From NCBI GenBank assembly GCA_028687205.1, contig JAQUAP010000035.1, positions 1-13,688 on the forward strand: 13,688 bases of DNA, in the 5' to 3' direction. Source of the stretch: Candidatus Omnitrophota bacterium. Lineage in GTDB: Bacteria > Omnitrophota > Gorgyraeia > Gygaellales > Profunditerraquicolaceae. The position numbers were made by a program, and so were the translations under genes. Under the pieces are notes generated by a model. It saw only the letters and a list, made by a program, of their open reading frames with translations. It was not told the DNA's origin and did not search any database. This document shows, one piece after another, positions 10,710 to 13,688 of the stretch (positions within the stretch are counted from its first letter, which is position 1; each line of letters begins with the position of its first letter).

Positions 10710-11626
10710 AAATCAGATCCGCTTTAGAAAATTATGGCTTTATACTGCCGGCACTAAGCATCTTTGCGGTATTTTACATCATCCCCTTTTTCTTTGTCCT
10801 GCGCTTGAGCTTCTTTGATTGGGACGGTATCGGCCGCTTAAGCTCGGCAACCTTCGTTGGCTTGGGTAACTTCAAAGAGATACTCTTGCAGGATCCTAAC
10901 TGGTGGCAAGCGATGCGTAACGCCGGCTGGATCACCTTTATCGCGCTTACCTTCCAGAATATCCTGGCTTTTATGCTGGCGGTGGCATGCGACCGGGAGA
11001 TCCGGATGAAGAATTTTTACCGGCTGATATTTTTCATTCCGCCCATACTTTCGGAGATCGTGGTCGGCATGGTCTGGCGCTTTATCATTAATGACGTTGA
11101 CGGAGCCAACATCATCAACCGCTTTTTGGCTCAGGCGGGCCTAGCGCAATTCATACATAACTGGCTTGCTGACCCCAAGACAGCGCTGACTACCGTGGCT
11201 ATTGTGCATAGCTGGAAAGGTTTTGGCTGGGGTTTCCTGATTTTCCTGGCGGGGCTGCAGACTATTCCGCGCGAGTTTTACGAGGCTGCTCGTGTAGACG
11301 GAGCCAATGCCTGGCAGACATTCAGGAAGATAACCGTGCCTTTATTGATGCCGGTGATCATCCTGGTTGCGATCCTGACTATTCTGGGGACAATGCAGGC
11401 GTTCGTATTGATCCTGGGGCTTGTGGGAGGCGAGCTTGCCGGCCACACTTCAGTCCCGGTCTTAAGAATACTGGATGTTATGCGCGATTCATCGCGCTTC
11501 GGCTATTCCTGCGCTTTAGGGATTAACTTAGGCGTTATCTTGGTAATAATTTCTTTTATCCAATACGCGTTCTCCAACAGGGCGCGCGCTTTGACTCAAG
11601 ATTATGAGCATATACCATCAGAGTAA
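10706..11626 (+). CDS. Sugar ABC transporter permease, MalF/UgpA-like
   Basis: An inner-membrane permease of 306 residues, usual for CUT1 permeases. About six membrane segments are visible: near 10-33 (I-L-P-A-L-S-I-F-A-V-F-Y), 70-95, 102-125, 155-180, 205-235 and 265-290. The cytoplasmic EAA loop that contacts the ATPase is at 193-199, E-A-A-R-V-D-G, continuing A-N-A-W-Q-T-F. The S-F-F-D-W segment after the first helix is common in this family. The start overlaps the stop of the binding-protein gene by ATGA, and the end overlaps the next permease gene by 23 bases, indicating one translationally coupled operon. It pairs with the next permease to form the channel. Confidence 0.93.
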   Translation: MKIRSALENYGFILPALSIFAVFYIIPFFFVLRLSFFDWDGIGRLSSATFVGLGNFKEILLQDPNWWQAMRNAGWITFIALTFQNILAFMLAVACDREIRMKNFYRLIFFIPPILSEIVVGMVWRFIINDVDGANIINRFLAQAGLAQFIHNWLADPKTALTTVAIVHSWKGFGWGFLIFLAGLQTIPREFYEAARVDGANAWQTFRKITVPLLMPVIILVAILTILGTMQAFVLILGLVGGELAGHTSVPVLRILDVMRDSSRFGYSCALGINLGVILVIISFIQYAFSNRARALTQDYEHIPSE

Positions 11627-12446
11627 AAAAGCCGTTGTTAATACGCTGATCCACCTTTTTCTTTTAGCGGTGGCGGTAACTTGTATTTATCCGCTCCTGT
11701 GGATGGTGGCCTCAAGCTTTAAAACGCAGGGGACTATTTTTAGCGACATCTCGCTTATACCCCGGCAATTCCATTTTGAAAATTATTACCTTGCGCTCAC
11801 CAAAGGTGATTTCGGCAGGTATTTCTTAAACAGCGTTTTTTACACCGTTAGCGCGGTGTTGGGGATAGTTTTTATCTCGTCGCTTGCGGCATACGCGTTT
11901 AGCCGCCTGCGTTTTCCCGGAAGGAATATCATCTTTGCCGTTTTTATCGCGGCGATGATGATCCCTATTCCGGGCAGCTTTGTGTCGCTTTTTGTCTTAT
12001 TAAATAAACTGCACTTGAGGAACACGAGCCTAGGTTACATCCTTTGCATGATTAACGTAGGCCTGGCTACCAGTATATTCTTATTAAAGACTTTTTTTGA
12101 CAAAATGCCCAGGGAGCTGGAAGATGCGGCGCGCATTGACGGCTGCTCAAAGCTGGGTATCTGGTGGAATGTCGCTCTCCCGCTCTCAAGGCCGGTCCTG
12201 GCGGTAGTGGTGATATTCAATGCCCTGAACGTCTGGAACGAGTATGTGCTGGCCCTTATAATCTTCGACAGTAAACACCTTATGCCCCTGCAGCGGGCGT
12301 TGATGCTGTTTAGAGGAGAGTTCCTGACTAATTACCCGCTATTGATGGCAGGCCTTACCATAACAGCCCTGCCCATAATCGTATTATACTTATTTATGCA
12401 GAGGTATATCGTCAAGGGAGTAGCTTCCGCAGGTGTATTCGGATGA
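11604..12446 (+). CDS. Sugar ABC transporter permease, MalG/UgpE-like
   Basis: An inner-membrane permease of 280 residues, the usual size of MalG-type partners. The N-terminus has a first membrane helix (L-F-L-L-A-V-A-V-T-C-I-Y-P) followed by the family's W-M-V-A-S-S-F-K. The EAA loop is E173-D-A-A-R-I-D-G180 with the following L-P-L-S-R-P, and N-V-W-N-E-Y comes in the next membrane region as expected. It starts inside the end of the preceding permease gene. No ATPase gene follows before the symporter gene, so the energising subunit must lie elsewhere: either further downstream or a shared MsmK/MalK-type ATPase. Confidence 0.93.
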   Translation: MSIYHQSKKAVVNTLIHLFLLAVAVTCIYPLLWMVASSFKTQGTIFSDISLIPRQFHFENYYLALTKGDFGRYFLNSVFYTVSAVLGIVFISSLAAYAFSRLRFPGRNIIFAVFIAAMMIPIPGSFVSLFVLLNKLHLRNTSLGYILCMINVGLATSIFLLKTFFDKMPRELEDAARIDGCSKLGIWWNVALPLSRPVLAVVVIFNALNVWNEYVLALIIFDSKHLMPLQRALMLFRGEFLTNYPLLMAGLTITALPIIVLYLFMQRYIVKGVASAGVFG

Positions 12447-12468
12447 GAGAAAGGAGTAGGTTTAATTA

Positions 12469-13688
12469 ATGGAAGCATCAACTAGTCAACCACAACATCA
12501 TGTCACAGCCAGCAAAGACCGCATCTCTATTTTTCAAAAAGCCGCCTATAGCATAGGGTCGCTGGTCAACCAATTTCAGGCAGCTGCAATCGGGGCATTA
12601 GTCATTGTGCTAAACCTCGGCTTAGGCATGAATCCGGCATTAGTCGGCCTGCTCGGGGCAATCCCCCGGCTGATTGATGCTTTTTCAGACCCCTTGATCG
12701 GTTATAGCTCGGACAATACCCGGACTAAATGGGGGAGGCGTAAGCCCTGGATATTTTTCGGGGCCCTTTCTTCCGGGGTATTGTTTGCGCTCCTGTTCAA
12801 TCTGCATAAAGGGCGCGTAGAGAGTTTCTATTTTTGGTATTTCTTAATCGTCCAGATCCTTTTTGTCATTTCGTTTGCCTGTTATTCTATCCCGTGGATT
12901 GCGCTGGGTTATGAAATGACCCCCGATTATCATGAGCGCACGCGCCTGCAGGGATTCAGCAACTTTTTTGCGCAGATCGCCTGGCTGGTTGCGCCCTGGT
13001 TCTTTAAGCTGATGAATAATAAGGCGATGTTTACGGATATTGTTCATGGCGCACGCTCTATCGCTATTATGGTGGGAGTCTTTATTATAGTCGGCGGCAT
13101 ACTTCCGGCGGTATTTAATAAAGAGTATTTTACGGATTTACCGAAGCCCGAACGCAAAAAGGGCTACGGGGGCGTCATAAAAGACCTCCTGAATAATTGC
13201 GCAACATCTTTAAAATGCCTTCCTTTTGTCAAGCTTATTGCGGTGACTTTCCTTATCTTTAACGGCTTTATGCTTGCTTCAGCTTTTACGCTCTATGTTA
13301 TTGTTTACTATGTGTATGGCGGCGACTGGGGAAAAGGCGGTACGCTGCTCGGCTGGTTTGGGACAGCCAGCTCTGTTTTCACGTTGATCGCCATATCCCT
13401 GACCACCTGGATCTCTACGAAAGTAGGCAAGCGCAAGGCCTTTTTAATCGCCACCTGCCTTGCTATTTTCGGTTATGCCCTGAAATGGGTAGGTTATAAT
13501 CCCGGCTGCCCGTATTTACTGATGATCGCTGTGCCGTTCCTTGCGTTTCATCTGGGCGCGCTTTTTACCATGATCCCCTCGATGGTCGCTGATGTATGCG
13601 ACCTGGATGAGTTGTATTACGGGGCTCGCCGAGAGGGGATGTTTAGCGGAATTTACTGGTGGATACTGAAACTCGGACAGGCAGGCGC
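12469..13688 (+). CDS. GPH-family MFS sugar:cation symporter; cut at right edge
   Basis: A partial protein of 406 residues running off the window, where family members usually have about 450-500. Glycoside-pentoside-hexuronide symporters (MelB-like) bring in sugars with Na+ or H+. The signature D-A-F-S-D-P-L-I-G-Y-S-S-D-N-T-R-T-K-W-G (from about residue 66) and the following R-R-K-P-W are classic for the family. Near the visible end, M-V-A-D-V-C-D-L-D-E-L and R-R-E-G-M-F-S-G match its conserved late loop. Many hydrophobic segments suit a 12-helix carrier. The ATG at 12469 is the first start after an in-frame TAA at 12463; AAGGAG at 12451-12456 is a slightly distant ribosome-binding site. The gene lies 22 bases after the permease stop, so is probably in the same operon. 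Its substrate may be a sugar related to that of the ABC system. Confidence 0.92.
   Translation, partial: MEASTSQPQHHVTASKDRISIFQKAAYSIGSLVNQFQAAAIGALVIVLNLGLGMNPALVGLLGAIPRLIDAFSDPLIGYSSDNTRTKWGRRKPWIFFGALSSGVLFALLFNLHKGRVESFYFWYFLIVQILFVISFACYSIPWIALGYEMTPDYHERTRLQGFSNFFAQIAWLVAPWFFKLMNNKAMFTDIVHGARSIAIMVGVFIIVGGILPAVFNKEYFTDLPKPERKKGYGGVIKDLLNNCATSLKCLPFVKLIAVTFLIFNGFMLASAFTLYVIVYYVYGGDWGKGGTLLGWFGTASSVFTLIAISLTTWISTKVGKRKAFLIATCLAIFGYALKWVGYNPGCPYLLMIAVPFLAFHLGALFTMIPSMVADVCDLDELYYGARREGMFSGIYWWILKLGQAG

Overview
The window holds one giant open reading frame followed by a compact run of signalling and transport genes, all on the + strand. It reads like a genome fragment from an uncultivated bacterium. 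The very long multidomain protein punctuated by a repeated S-S-P-V motif, the PilZ proteins, and the mixed use of AT-ending and GC-ending codons best fit Candidatus Omnitrophota (former OP3) or a related PVC-group lineage. That placement is inference from style; no phylogenetic marker gene is present.

Region 1 (1-8187) is a single reading frame, open at the left edge, of at least 2728 residues. From N to C it contains: a TPR-like end; two unrecognised helical blocks; a degenerate protein-kinase-like block (DFG present); an alpha/beta plus helical (HEAT-like) block; a block with an HExxE motif; a CheR-like SAM methyltransferase; an unrecognised block; a second class I SAM methyltransferase; an M23 (LytM-like) zinc endopeptidase with all expected active-site residues; and a TPR-rich C-terminus. 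Fourteen copies of a five-residue motif, consensus [S/A/T/G]-[S/A/G]-S-P-[V/I/L], lie between these blocks, and the intervals match single-domain sizes. The codons of many copies are also nearly identical (core AGCTCGCCGGT). This punctuated giant protein is the most unusual system in the window: it could be a polyprotein cut at the motifs, a chain joined by standard linkers, or the product of domain shuffling at a short DNA repeat.

Region 2 (8188-9310) starts with inverted repeats at the end of the giant gene and a plausible sigma70-type promoter. Then come two adjacent PilZ (c-di-GMP receptor) genes carrying three PilZ domains. The second gene is a two-domain fusion whose linker encodes a near-perfect Shine-Dalgarno sequence ahead of an in-frame ATG, so the last PilZ domain may also be made alone.

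Region 3 (9311-12446) is a CUT1-type sugar ABC import operon: a substrate-binding lipoprotein and two overlapping permease genes. No ATPase gene is present. The lipoprotein reading frame has a clear signal peptide and lipobox but no ATG, GTG or TTG start ahead of them.

Region 4 (12447 to the right edge) is a GPH-family (glycoside/pentoside/hexuronide) MFS cation symporter, cut by the window end. Together, regions 3 and 4 suggest a carbohydrate-uptake locus continuing to the right. No tRNA, rRNA, CRISPR array, insertion sequence or attachment site was seen. No gene-free stretch exceeds about 110 bases.
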